The notes: generated from the sequence alone by a model not told the origin. 17,684 nt of DNA from Halobacteriales archaeon SW_9_67_24 (GCA_003022685.1 PXSV01000049.1:1-17684), one strand, 5' to 3'; numbered from the stretch's first letter, positions 7,043 through 14,638 are shown. Program-made: numbers and translations.

Positions 7043-8205
7043 CAGTCCTCGCCGCCGTCGGTCGCCGTGGTCGATCCCGGCGCTCGCTCGCCCGCCCCGC
7101 TGCGCTCGGACGCACCGCGATCGGCGACGCCGAACCCGGATTCGTCCCGGGGGGTGAGCGCACGCTGGGGGAACGGGATGACGATCCCCTCGCGGTCGAA
7201 GGCTTCCTTCACCGACTGCACGACGGCGCTCCTCGCTTCCCAGACGCGCCTCGCGCTCGGGTTGTCGACCCAAAAGCGGAGTTCGAGGACGATCCCCGAG
7301 TCCGCAAAGCGTTTCAACACCGCCCGCGGCGAGGGCTGCTCTCTGATCCGGTCGTCACACCCTTCCATCGCGTCCGTCGTCACGTCCATCGCCTCGCCGA
7401 GGTCGGTGTCGTAGTCCACGCTCACGTCGATGTCGACCCGGTATCGGTTGTTCCGCGTACGGTTGACGAGGAAGTTGTTGGTGATCTCGTCGTTCGGGAT
7501 CAGCACGTGCTCGTCGTCGAACGTCCGGATCTTGGTGTTGACGATGGTGACCTCCCGGACCACGCCCTCGTACTCCTCGATGATGATCCAGTCGCCCACC
7601 CGGAACGGTCGCGAGAACAGCAACACGAACCCGGCGATGATCGCGCTGAGCGTGCCCCGGGCCGCGTACCCGAGCACCGCGCCGAGCACGCCCGCGCCGA
7701 CGAACAACTGGCCCGGATCGATGCCCCAGATTCCGAGGATCGCCACGAACGCGACCACGAACACCCCGACGTCGGCGACGTGGTAGGCGACCTCGCTCTG
7801 GTGGTCGGAAATCACGTCCTGTTCCAGCGAGAGCCGGTCGATCGAGCGGTTGATGAGTCGGACGAGGAGGTAGGCGATCACGAGAACGGCGACGGTGAGC
7901 AGTCCGCGAGCGGCGTCGAAACGGCTGATCGACGACGACTTGACGAGGAACTGTACGAACCCCGTGACGTGCCAGATCACGGCGAGCGCGAGGACCACGA
8001 ACAGGACGAGCACCGTCACCGTGCCGGCCTGGACCGCCTCGGTCAGCCGCGAACTGTAGCGTCGTTTGAGCGGCCGGCCCGCCCGCCTGATGGCCTCGCC
8101 GATCACCGCCAGCAGCACGAACAGCACGATCGTACCGAGCAGTTTCTCGCCGAACGTCTGGAAGTACGCCCCCTGTAACCGTCTCGCGAAGTCGAAGAGG
8201 TTCAT
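7042..8205 (-). CDS. mscS: MscS-family mechanosensitive channel
   Basis: The 387-residue membrane protein likely gates under membrane tension to release solutes on osmotic downshift. Hydrophobic helices lie at about 22-38, 62-81, 101-117 and 143-162. The glycine/alanine-rich pore helix is at 170-196, followed by the family motif S-R-P-F-R-V-G-D-W (198-206) that opens the beta domain. V-L-I-P-N (234-238) is another signature. A C-terminal alpha/beta domain (about 255-350) and a 35-residue disordered acidic tail complete it. CATTAAAT (8225-8232, minus-strand TATA) lies 20-27 bp before the start, so the transcript is probably leaderless. The gene overlaps the methyltransferase gene by one base. 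Confidence 0.95.
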   Translation of the reverse strand: MNLFDFARRLQGAYFQTFGEKLLGTIVLFVLLAVIGEAIRRAGRPLKRRYSSRLTEAVQAGTVTVLVLFVVLALAVIWHVTGFVQFLVKSSSISRFDAARGLLTVAVLVIAYLLVRLINRSIDRLSLEQDVISDHQSEVAYHVADVGVFVVAFVAILGIWGIDPGQLFVGAGVLGAVLGYAARGTLSAIIAGFVLLFSRPFRVGDWIIIEEYEGVVREVTIVNTKIRTFDDEHVLIPNDEITNNFLVNRTRNNRYRVDIDVSVDYDTDLGEAMDVTTDAMEGCDDRIREQPSPRAVLKRFADSGIVLELRFWVDNPSARRVWEARSAVVQSVKEAFDREGIVIPFPQRALTPRDESGFGVADRGASERSGAGERAPGSTTATDGGED

Positions 8206-8224
8206 CGTCGCACGCTCTCGTGGC

Positions 8225-8232
8225 CATTAAAT
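8225..8232 (-). promoter_or_regulatory. TATA box of mscS
   Basis: ATTTAATG on the minus strand is 20-27 bp before the mscS ATG at 8205. This matches the spacing at other starts in the window and implies a leaderless mscS-methyltransferase message. Confidence 0.6.
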
Positions 8233-8332
8233 GCGGCTGGCCGGTTCGGTGCTGGCTCCGACAGCGGACCGCCCGGCCAACCGTCAAGGACCCAGTGCCT
8301 TACGTGGTGCGTGGGACGCTCGCGGGTTCGCC

Positions 8333-8485
8333 TCAGGTGATGTCGGATCGCTCGCCCCCACACTTCGGGCAGAGCTGCCGGCGTTCGTCGAACTCCGCGA
8401 GACAGTCGATACACTCGTAGGTCGTTTCTTCGCCGGTGTCGGTCGCGATCGTCTCCGTGACTTCGGCGATGACGTTCATACCCAT
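8333..8485 (-). CDS. Small zinc-ribbon protein
   Basis: The 50-residue product has two CxxC knuckles (C25/C28 and C39-P-K-C42), enough to bind one zinc ion, and no other domain. Haloarchaea encode many such CPxCG mini-proteins, mostly of unknown function. The start is uncertain. ATG at 8485 is preferred, ATG at 8479 is two codons shorter and ATG at 8518 eleven longer. It lies between ksgA and mscS on the same strand. Confidence 0.7.
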   Translation of the reverse strand: MGMNVIAEVTETIATDTGEETTYECIDCLAEFDERRQLCPKCGGERSDIT

Positions 8486-8575
8486 ACGTCGAACGCCGGC
8501 CTCCTCGTCCCGGTGCATTGAATCGCCGGGCCGGCCGGAACGGTGCGTCGGCCGCCGCCCGGCGGGGACCGCGAC

Positions 8576-9454
8576 TCATTCCTCCCCGCCCCCTGGCGTG
8601 GCTCCATCCGACGCGCCACCGACCCCGCACCCGAGCCGTGCCAACTCGGCGAACTCCGTGGGAGTGAGATCGCCCGCGCGCTGGTCCAACAGTGCCTCGT
8701 CGGCGGCCTCGACGACCGCCGCCGGTCGTTCGATTCCCGTGATGTGTGTCGTGTTTCGGATCGCGTTGCGCACGGTCTTGCGCCGCTGGGTGAACACCCC
8801 TCTGACGAACGCGAGAAACGCCGCCTCGTCGACCGCGTAGTCGGGGTCGCGCGGCGTGGTACGCACGACGCTGCTCTCGACGGCCGGCGGCGGCGAGAAC
8901 GCTTCCGGCGGCACGCGCTCGACGATCTCGCAGTCGGCGTAGTGGCCCACGGTCACCGACAGCCGGCCGTACGCCGCTGTGCCCGGATCGGCGACCATCC
9001 GCTCGGCGAACTCCTGTTGAACTGTGGCCACGAGCGGTCGTTTCGCGGGCAACAATCGAAACAGCACCTCGCTCGACACCCCATACGGCAGGTTCGACAT
9101 CGAGGCGGTAAAATCGGGCAACTCGACCGAGAGCGCGTCGCGCTCGATGACGCCGAGTCGTCCGTCCGCGCGGGCGTCGGCGAACTCCTCGCGGAGGAAC
9201 GCGGCGAGGCGCGCGTCGCGCTCGATCGCCGTGACGCGGTCGGCGACGCCGAGCAGGCGGTCGGTCAGCGCGCCCGTTCCGGCCCCGATTTCGAGGACGT
9301 GGCCGGTGTCGAACGCCTCGCCGTGGGTCGGCAAGCGGTCGAGAACGCGGTCGTCGACGAGGAAGTGCTGATCCTGGCTCCGGTCGGGCTGGACGCCCGC
9401 GCGGGCCAACAGCGTGTCTGGGTCGCGGCTTCCACTCGACGACCGCCCGGTCAT
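8576..9454 (-). CDS. ksgA: 16S rRNA (adenine-N6,N6) dimethyltransferase KsgA/Dim1
   Basis: This 292-residue enzyme dimethylates two adjacent adenines in the helix-45 loop of 16S rRNA late in small-subunit assembly, using SAM. Visible motifs are Q29-H-F-L, the SAM loop E55-I-G-A-G-T-G (55-61), the acidic I-E-R-D (77-80) and catalytic N121-L-P-Y. F-S-P-P-P-A-V-E-S-S follows in the second half, together with the C-terminal helical domain. The ATG at 9454 has a TATA-like box 26-33 bp upstream. The in-frame ATG at 9481 would overlap that box. The DUF655-ksgA order is conserved in archaea. Confidence 0.96.
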   Translation of the reverse strand: MTGRSSSGSRDPDTLLARAGVQPDRSQDQHFLVDDRVLDRLPTHGEAFDTGHVLEIGAGTGALTDRLLGVADRVTAIERDARLAAFLREEFADARADGRLGVIERDALSVELPDFTASMSNLPYGVSSEVLFRLLPAKRPLVATVQQEFAERMVADPGTAAYGRLSVTVGHYADCEIVERVPPEAFSPPPAVESSVVRTTPRDPDYAVDEAAFLAFVRGVFTQRRKTVRNAIRNTTHITGIERPAAVVEAADEALLDQRAGDLTPTEFAELARLGCGVGGASDGATPGGGEE

Positions 9455-9479
9455 GATTGTGTGTCTCCGTCCGTCGTAC

Positions 9480-9487
9480 ACTAAAAC
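9480..9487 (-). promoter_or_regulatory. TATA box of ksgA
   Basis: GTTTTAGT on the minus strand lies 26-33 bp before the ATG at 9454, consistent with a leaderless message and supporting that start. Confidence 0.55.
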
Positions 9488-9533
9488 GCCTCGTTCGTCG
9501 GTGGAACGCCCCGCCGGCTCGGTTGCCGTGTCC

Positions 9534-10121
9534 CTACCCCTCGTTCGGGTCGCGCCCGACGAAGATGCGGTACTTGAGGTCGTCGTCGCGGAGCTCCTCG
9601 GTCAGCCGCTCGGCGAGGATCTCCCTCGATCCGTGGAGCCCGGCGACCCGCTCTTCGAGGTCGTCGAACCCGTCGAACGGTTCGCGCTTTCGCTCGTCGA
9701 GGATCGAGTTCCGGAGCTTCTTGCCGATCCCCGGGAGCAAGTTGAGCTGGTGGAGCCGGAGCGTGATCGGCTGGGCGTCGTTGTAGAACTCGACGAACCG
9801 GGTCTCGTCGCGGTCGATCGCCTCCTCGACCGCGTATTCGAGCTCCGATCGCGCGGCGTTCGAGAGGTCCTCGTACGCGACCTCGCGGGCGGACTCGATT
9901 CCCTCGCCGTCCGGATCGACACGGTCGCCGATCGAAACGTCGGCGTCCTCGGCCAGGGTCAGCTCCCGGAGGAGGAACTGTGACTCGCCGAGGGCGTAGG
10001 CGAGCGGCGGCTTCCGGTGGGCCGGGCGGTCGTCGTCGGGACGGCCATTGGGAAGGAGATCGAGCACGACGACTCGTGACTCGTGCGCCCCCGCATCGTC
10101 GCCGCTCTCGGCGTCGCTCAT
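9534..10121 (-). CDS. DUF655 family nucleic-acid-binding protein
   Basis: The 195-residue protein belongs to the archaeal DUF655 family, encoded between rpoF and ksgA. An N-terminal beta-rich part (15-110) is followed by a helix-hairpin-helix segment (about 122-145) with L-P-G-I-G-K-K (129-135), typical of non-specific nucleic-acid binding. The exact function is unknown; context suggests RNA metabolism or ribosome assembly. The ATG at 10121 has a TATA-like box 24-31 bp upstream, so an earlier ATG at 10145 is unlikely. Confidence 0.92.
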   Translation of the reverse strand: MSDAESGDDAGAHESRVVVLDLLPNGRPDDDRPAHRKPPLAYALGESQFLLRELTLAEDADVSIGDRVDPDGEGIESAREVAYEDLSNAARSELEYAVEEAIDRDETRFVEFYNDAQPITLRLHQLNLLPGIGKKLRNSILDERKREPFDGFDDLEERVAGLHGSREILAERLTEELRDDDLKYRIFVGRDPNEG

Positions 10122-10144
10122 ACCGTCCGTACACCGAGGACGCA

Positions 10145-10152
10145 CTTAAATT
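10145..10152 (-). promoter_or_regulatory. TATA box of the DUF655 gene
   Basis: AATTTAAG on the minus strand lies 24-31 bp before the ATG at 10121. It predicts a leaderless transcript starting inside the otherwise operon-like L21e-rpoF-DUF655 group. Confidence 0.6.
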
Positions 10153-10160
10153 CGCGGCGG

Positions 10161-10517
10161 TCAGACGTGTTTCGCCACGATGTCGAGAACCTCGTCGAGC
10201 TCGTCGCCCGACAGCGAGAAGCGCTCCTGGGCGTAGATCGCGCGGAGTTCGTCGCGATTGGTGGGTTTGAGGTCCGCGATCTTGAAGGCGGTCGGCTCGT
10301 CGACCTTCTCGTGCTCGCGGAGCTCGGCCACGAACTCGCGGGACTCCTCGGGGGCGAGTTCGGCGAACCGATTGACGTGCTCGATGGCGCGCGCGAGCTC
10401 GTAGGGCATCTCGCGGTCCTCGTCGGCGGCGTGCTCGGCTTCGACGTCGGCGAGCAGCTCCTTGGTCTCGGCGAGCGTGAGGTACTCCTCGTCGAGGCGC
10501 TCCTTGAAGATCGTCAT
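10161..10517 (-). CDS. rpoF: DNA-directed RNA polymerase subunit Rpo4 (RpoF)
   Basis: The 118-residue protein is the archaeal counterpart of eukaryotic Rpb4. With Rpo7 it forms the RNA polymerase stalk, which helps open-complex formation and processivity. The acidic helical sequence, the S-x-x-E-x-x-E-V-L-D-I-V C-terminus and its position right after L21e fix the identity. Its ATG overlaps the L21e stop as ATGA (10514-10517), implying translational coupling. Confidence 0.95.
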   Translation of the reverse strand: MTIFKERLDEEYLTLAETKELLADVEAEHAADEDREMPYELARAIEHVNRFAELAPEESREFVAELREHEKVDEPTAFKIADLKPTNRDELRAIYAQERFSLSGDELDEVLDIVAKHV

Positions 10518-10804
10518 TCCTGGCGGCGGAGGTGTTCCGGGGTGACGATCAGGGTCTTTTCGGTGTCGCCGTCGATGATCTCCACCTGGTAGGCCCGGCC
10601 CTGGCTCCCGAGCACCTCGCCGGTGTGCCCGTTGAACCGGGGGTGGAATCGCCCGCTCGGCACGCTGGGATCGAGACTGAGGTGGACGTGATCGCCGGCG
10701 TCGAAGTCCTCGATCGCGCGCTGGGGCGGGGACGTGCCGCGCTCGCGCGGATCGTTCGAGAGCTTGTTGCGGGTCTTCTTCAGGGGTCCGTTCGAGTTAG
10801 GCAT
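10514..10804 (-). CDS. rpl21e: 50S ribosomal protein L21e
   Basis: This 96-residue ribosomal protein has the conserved start M-P-N-S-N-G-P, the G-x-x-P-x-x-A-I-x-x-F segment (about 22-34), H-P-R-F-N-G-x-T-G (52-60) and the C-terminal E-H-L-R motif. ATG 10804 matches the family N-terminus. A TATA-like box sits 25-32 bp upstream. It is the first gene of the L21e-rpoF pair. Confidence 0.96.
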   Translation of the reverse strand: MPNSNGPLKKTRNKLSNDPRERGTSPPQRAIEDFDAGDHVHLSLDPSVPSGRFHPRFNGHTGEVLGSQGRAYQVEIIDGDTEKTLIVTPEHLRRQE

Positions 10805-10828
10805 GCGGGTCGCTTGCCCGTCGACCGT

Positions 10829-10836
10829 CATAAAAC
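10829..10836 (-). promoter_or_regulatory. TATA box of the L21e-rpoF operon
   Basis: GTTTTATG on the minus strand is 25-32 bp before the L21e ATG, a strong match to haloarchaeal core promoters and consistent with leaderless transcription. Confidence 0.65.
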
Positions 10837-10886
10837 GTCCGTTCCGGGCCGACACGTCCGGGCGACCGCACGACCGCGACCCCGGA

Positions 10887-11153
10887 TCAGATCCGACCGA
10901 CGTTCTCGACCGCGACGCTTTCGACCCTGCCGACGTCGGCGAACGCCTCCTCGACCGCCTCGGTCCCGCCGGCGTCGTCGGGCACGATCACCGTCGGGAG
11001 AAGGGCAATGAGGCCGAAGGCGACGTCGTCGCGCTCGAACCCGTTGATCTTCGCGCCCTCGGGCAGCGAGTTTTCGAGCTCGTGCTGGAGCTCGTCGAGG
11101 TCGACCTCGGGGCTCTCGGGCATCACCTTGAGCTTCGCGGCGACCTTGCCCAT
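10887..11153 (-). CDS. Translation elongation factor aEF-1 beta
   Basis: The 88-residue protein is the archaeal elongation factor 1 beta, the nucleotide exchange factor that recharges aEF-1 alpha with GTP. The MGKVAAKLKVMPESPEVDL-type N-terminus, the central G-F-E-R-D-D-V-A-F-G-L and the C-terminal acidic E-x-V-x-x-V-x-S-V segment are characteristic. Start 11153 matches the family. It lies 2 bp after the stop of the zinc finger gene, so the two are co-transcribed. Confidence 0.95.
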   Translation of the reverse strand: MGKVAAKLKVMPESPEVDLDELQHELENSLPEGAKINGFERDDVAFGLIALLPTVIVPDDAGGTEAVEEAFADVGRVESVAVENVGRI

Positions 11154-11155
11154 CG

Positions 11156-11341
11156 TTAGGGTCCCGTGAAGCCGCAGTCGGGACACTCATAGAGGTTGCT
11201 CTGCTTGCGACAGGTCGGACACCGGTAGATCCGGCTCCCACACTCGGGACAGTCGAAGGCGGCGGCGTTGGTGCCCGAGATGTTGATCCCACACGAGACA
11301 CACGACCGGGTGTGATCGCTCTTGCGTTCGCTTTCGCTCAT
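11156..11341 (-). CDS. Double zinc-finger mini-protein, HVO_2753-like
   Basis: The 61-residue protein has four CxxC knuckles (C14/C17, C31/C34, C41/C44, C53/C56), enough for two zinc ions. It matches the haloarchaeal family of Haloferax HVO_2753, which I recall as needed for normal biofilm and swarming. Molecular function is unknown. Linkage to aEF-1 beta, 2 bp downstream, suggests a translation or RNA connection. GGTTAAGTC at 11364-11372 (minus-strand TATA) is 23-31 bp upstream and fixes the start. Confidence 0.9.
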   Translation of the reverse strand: MSESERKSDHTRSCVSCGINISGTNAAAFDCPECGSRIYRCPTCRKQSNLYECPDCGFTGP

Positions 11342-11363
11342 GGCCGTCGCAACGCGATCCGAG

Positions 11364-11372
11364 GGTTAAGTC
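11364..11372 (-). promoter_or_regulatory. TATA box of the zinc finger-aEF-1 beta operon
   Basis: GACTTAACC on the minus strand is 23-31 bp before the ATG at 11341, placed for a leaderless transcript. Confidence 0.55.
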
Positions 11373-11484
11373 TTGTCGAAACCCGGCCGTCCCGTGGCAC
11401 GCCGTCACGTCGGTTCCCGTTGCTGGCGGTCGTCGTGACGCTCGAAAAATCGGGACATCGGACCGTCGGTACCCGCAGCGGCCG

Positions 11485-12711
11485 TCAGTTGACGGAGATC
11501 TCGGCGTCGTCGACGACGGCGCTGCCGTCCTGGACGTAGGCCCCGTCGGCCTCGCCGCCGGAGGTGATGAAGTCGTAGGTACCGTTGTCGTTGGTGTCCT
11601 TGTGCGGCATGGCGATCAGCGTCTGGTCCTCCTGGAGTGCCGACTGATCGAAGTCGCTACCGGGCACGCCCGAGTAGAGGGGGACCTCCACCTTCATCAC
11701 GGTGCCGGCGTCGTACTTCTCGGAGACGCCGATGACGCTGCCGGCGACGTTGCCGTCGAGCAGGCTGCTGTCGTGCATCGCCACGAACCCGCCGTCGGGC
11801 AGCGCGGCCGACGCCACGGTGACGCTCGACCCGTCGGTGGACTGGTCCTCGAACGTCGCCGACGCGGTGTCGGGCACGGCGCTCTCGTCCATGCTGAGCA
11901 GGCCGACGATGTCCTCGGCGTCCGCACCGACCACGAACGGCTCGATCCGGCCCACGACGTCGCTCACGCTCAGCTTCAGCTGGAACGCCCGCGGGAACGG
12001 GTTCAGCGCGGCCGATCCGGCCGGAAGCGGGTTGTTGAGCGTTCGGAGGTAGCTCGCGTGACGGCCCTCGACCGCGTGGATCCGCACCGCCGACGCGAGG
12101 TACTTCTCGGTGTCGATGGCGGGCGCGGCGGTCGTATAGGCCGCAACGCCCGTGTCCTCGAACACCTGCGCGAGGTCGTAGAACTCGCCGACGGTCTCGT
12201 AGGGGAACTCGAACTCGACGTCGCTGCCGAAGTCCGGGTCGGACCCGACCGCTTCGAGGACGCCTTCGAGCGCCTCGACGTGGGTCTGTTCGTGGTCGCG
12301 GACCTGCTTCAGTCGCTGGAACGTCGCGTACCGCAGCGACGGGTTGGCGAGCTGCTGGGCGATGGCCGAACTCTCGACGTCGACCTCGCCCAACCGGCCG
12401 CCGACCGCCTCGGTGTAGAAGGTGGCTTCGAGTCGTTCGAGCAACAGCGCGAACTTCACGATCTGGACGTCGGTGAGCGCGCCGTAGCCGAACTGGTTCG
12501 TGTCCTCGTACTCCGAGTCGGAGTAGTCGGCGTCGGCGTGGCCGGCCGCCGCGGTGCCGGTGCCAGCAACGCCGAGGGCGGCCGCTCCGGCCCCGACTTT
12601 CCCGGTCGTGGAGAGGAGGTCGTACTCCGATCCGACCTGTTCGTTCACGCGTTTCAGCAGCTCGTGTGACCGTTCCGCCGCGGGTTCGGTGGTGGGTTGT
12701 TCGTCAGTCAT
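11485..12711 (-). CDS. Ferritin-like protein fused to a DUF7282-like domain, no twin arginine
   Basis: The 408-residue product has a Ferritin_2-type four-helix domain (about 80-255) closely similar to the upstream gene. Candidate di-iron ligands are E92/E95, D139-H-E-x-x-H144, E185 and E215/H218. After residue about 283 comes a beta-rich domain with A-L-P-D-G-G-F-V-A-M-H-D and a D-T-N-D-N-G-T-Y-D motif, which I recognise as haloarchaeal DUF7282. The N-terminus keeps the alanine-rich h- and c-region of a Tat signal (38-58), but the twin arginine of its paralogues is replaced by L-L-S-T-T. It starts 4 bp after the upstream gene ends, so it is second in an operon. Substrate and function are unknown; an extracellular iron or redox role is only an inference. 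Confidence 0.88.
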   Translation of the reverse strand: MTDEQPTTEPAAERSHELLKRVNEQVGSEYDLLSTTGKVGAGAAALGVAGTGTAAAGHADADYSDSEYEDTNQFGYGALTDVQIVKFALLLERLEATFYTEAVGGRLGEVDVESSAIAQQLANPSLRYATFQRLKQVRDHEQTHVEALEGVLEAVGSDPDFGSDVEFEFPYETVGEFYDLAQVFEDTGVAAYTTAAPAIDTEKYLASAVRIHAVEGRHASYLRTLNNPLPAGSAALNPFPRAFQLKLSVSDVVGRIEPFVVGADAEDIVGLLSMDESAVPDTASATFEDQSTDGSSVTVASAALPDGGFVAMHDSSLLDGNVAGSVIGVSEKYDAGTVMKVEVPLYSGVPGSDFDQSALQEDQTLIAMPHKDTNDNGTYDFITSGGEADGAYVQDGSAVVDDAEISVN

Positions 12712-12715
12712 GAAA

Positions 12716-13630
12716 TCACTCCGTTTGGACCAGTGCTGCGACCTGCGATGCCTCGTCGACGCCCTCCACGAAGGGCACGACGCGCTGTGCGACGTCGGTC
12801 ACGCTCAGTCGCTGCTGGAACGCCCGCGGGAACGGGTTCAGCGCGCCCGAACCGGGTGGAAGCGGGTTGTTGAGCGTCCGGAAGTAGCTCGCGTGGCGCG
12901 CCTCGATGGCGAGGATCTGGGCGGCCGACGCGAGGTACTTCTCGGTGTCGACGGCGGGTGCGGCGGCGGTGTAGGCCGCTGCGCCCGTGTCCTCGAACAC
13001 CTGCGCGAGGTCGTAGAACGTGCCGACGTCCTCGTAGGGGAACGTGAACTCGACGCCGCTGGCGAAGTTCGGGTCGGACCCGACCGCTTCGAGAACCCCC
13101 TCCAGGGCTTCGACGTGGGCCTGCTCGTGGTCGCGGACCTGTTTGATGCGCTGGAACGTCGAGTACCGGATCGAGGGGTTGTCGAACTGCTTTGCGATGG
13201 CCGAGCGCTCGATGTCGTCCTCGCCCAGCCGAGCGCCGTCGGCGCTTCCCGCCGTGCCCATCTCGGCAAGCGGTTCGTCCCCGACTGCATCCGTGTAGAA
13301 GGTGGCTTCGAGGCGTTCGAGCAACAGCGCGAACCGAACGATCTCGACGTCGTTCAGCGCGCCGTAGCCGAACTCGTTCGCGTCCTCGTACTCCGAGTCG
13401 GAGTAGTCGGCGTCGGCGTGGCCGGCCGCCGCGGTGCCGGCACTGGCAGTGCCGAGGGCGGCGGCTCCGACCCCCGCCTTCGCGGCGTTGCCCATGAAGC
13501 TCCGTCGGTCCAGCGCGTCGCCAACGCGGCCGAACAGGCTGCTCGCGTCCTCGTTGTCGGCCTCGGGCGCGTTCTCGAACTCGAAACGCTCCGTTGTTTC
13601 GTCGTCGTCCGTGGTTTGATCGTCTGGCAT
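12716..13630 (-). CDS. Tat-exported ferritin-like protein (paralogue 2)
   Basis: The 304-residue protein has an acidic N-terminus, a Tat motif D41-R-R-S-F-M-G and a hydrophobic stretch ending A-A-A-G near 70. A Ferritin_2-type domain follows. Candidate ligands are E105/E108, D167-H-E-Q-A-H172, E213 and E243/H246. A 20-residue insert (about 117-138) is absent from the downstream paralogue. Start 13630 sits at the same distance from its promoter as in paralogue 1. The open frame runs far upstream, through the promoter and into the neighbouring gene, so longer starts are rejected. It is first gene of an operon with the DUF7282 fusion. Activity is unproven. Confidence 0.9.
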   Translation of the reverse strand: MPDDQTTDDDETTERFEFENAPEADNEDASSLFGRVGDALDRRSFMGNAAKAGVGAAALGTASAGTAAAGHADADYSDSEYEDANEFGYGALNDVEIVRFALLLERLEATFYTDAVGDEPLAEMGTAGSADGARLGEDDIERSAIAKQFDNPSIRYSTFQRIKQVRDHEQAHVEALEGVLEAVGSDPNFASGVEFTFPYEDVGTFYDLAQVFEDTGAAAYTAAAPAVDTEKYLASAAQILAIEARHASYFRTLNNPLPPGSGALNPFPRAFQQRLSVTDVAQRVVPFVEGVDEASQVAALVQTE

Positions 13631-13703
13631 TGTTGGGTGCTCTCCCGCTTCGATCCAACACGGACGGATCATAAAAACGTACACCGAAGTCGGACCCAAA
13701 TTC
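13628..13703 (-). promoter_or_regulatory. Promoter of ferritin-like operon (paralogues 2 and 3)
   Basis: On the minus strand, GAATTTGGGT (13694-13703) and TTTTTATG (13670-13677, TATA) precede a leader ending GAGCACCCAACA next to the ATG. The TATA box is 40-47 bp before the start, so a leader of about 15-20 nt is expected, unlike the leaderless genes nearby. All parts and spacings equal those at 14563-14638. Confidence 0.75.
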
Positions 13704-13794
13704 CGTTCACAACGCTGAAATTCGACGATGGCTAGGGACGGGGCTCGGCGGTCAGGCGATCGTCCGAATAAAGAGGAGTCTAGAGTCGACGTGA

Positions 13795-14565
13795 TTACTC
13801 GGAGACGATCAGCGGGGCGACGATGCCGACGACCTCGTCCATACTCCGGGCCGGGTCGAACGCGTTCGGCATCGAACTCTTCGGGAGCAGCGAACCGAAG
13901 TAGCTGGTGTGACGGGCCTCGACCGAGTGGATCGACAGTCCCGCTTTCACGACCGCCTCGTTGTCGAGGAACGGTGCCGCACCGGCGTACGCCGACGTGC
14001 CGACCGCCTCGACTCGGTTCGAGAACTTGACGAACGACTCGAGTGAGTCGTACGGGAACTCGTAGTCGGCGGCCTGAACGGGCGTGCCGCCGAGGTCGTT
14101 GATCGTCTGCGTGAGGGCCTCGACGTGGGCTTCCTCGTGGTCCCGGATCGACGTGATCTCCTGCCATGTCGCGAACTGGAGCTTCGGATCGGCGAACTTC
14201 GCGCCGATCGCGTCCGCGCTCTCGATCTCGAACTCGTCGTACTCCGCAAGGAACTCGTTGTAGTAGGCGGCCTCGAGGTGTTCGAGCGTCAGCGCGAAGT
14301 TCAGGATGTCGACGTCGCTAGCCTCATGGTAGGCGGCCGCAGAGCCCGATCCGAGGGCCCCGAGTGCAACCGCACCGGCCCCGGCCTTCGCGGCGTTGCC
14401 CATGAACGAGCGCCGGTTCAGCGCGCCGCTGACACGGCCGAGCAAGTCACGCGTGCTCTCGTTCTCGCGGTCGATGTCGTCGTCCGCGTTGTCGAACTCG
14501 AAGTCGTCGGGGTCGACGAAACTCTCCCCCGCTTCGATCTTCTCCGCAATGGTGTCGTTTGACAT
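13795..14565 (-). CDS. Tat-exported ferritin-like protein (paralogue 1)
   Basis: The 256-residue protein carries Tat motif N50-R-R-S-F-M-G and a hydrophobic region ending A-A-A-Y near 79. Its Ferritin_2-type domain has candidate di-iron ligands E95/E98, D142-H-E-E-A-H147, E186 and E216/H219. It is more diverged than the other two paralogues are from each other and lacks their G-H-A-D-A-D-Y segment. Export in the folded state would fit a metal loaded in the cytoplasm. ATG 14565 is supported by the promoter match to paralogue 2; an ATG at 14592 would overlap the leader. A 164-bp gap separates it from paralogue 2. Confidence 0.9.
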   Translation of the reverse strand: MSNDTIAEKIEAGESFVDPDDFEFDNADDDIDRENESTRDLLGRVSGALNRRSFMGNAAKAGAGAVALGALGSGSAAAYHEASDVDILNFALTLEHLEAAYYNEFLAEYDEFEIESADAIGAKFADPKLQFATWQEITSIRDHEEAHVEALTQTINDLGGTPVQAADYEFPYDSLESFVKFSNRVEAVGTSAYAGAAPFLDNEAVVKAGLSIHSVEARHTSYFGSLLPKSSMPNAFDPARSMDEVVGIVAPLIVSE

Positions 14566-14638
14566 TGTTGGGTGCTCACCCACATTGACCACTCATTACC
14601 GGCACATAAAAATTTACCCCGGACTCGCACCCAAATTC
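14563..14638 (-). promoter_or_regulatory. Promoter of ferritin-like paralogue 1
   Basis: GAATTTGGGT (14629-14638), TTTTTATG (14605-14612) and the leader end GAGCACCCAACA-ATG (14563-14577) repeat the paralogue 2 promoter. The box-to-TATA and TATA-to-ATG distances are the same. The intervening 16 bp match at 10 positions and the 29-bp leader core is largely different, so the boxes appear selectively conserved. Confidence 0.75.

Noticed and set aside
6898..8178. Long plus-strand open frame opposite mscS
   Set aside because: Shadow frame with no family match; the minus strand carries a full MscS domain with a promoter.
11602..13735. Two long plus-strand frames opposite the ferritin-like genes
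   Set aside because: Both repeat the same composition because the genes beneath are paralogous; neither has its own start signals.
12716..14167. A 483-residue version of ferritin-like paralogue 2
   Set aside because: The N-terminal 179 residues read through the promoter, a gap and the antisense-phase of paralogue 1; the Tat signal and promoter place the start at 13630.
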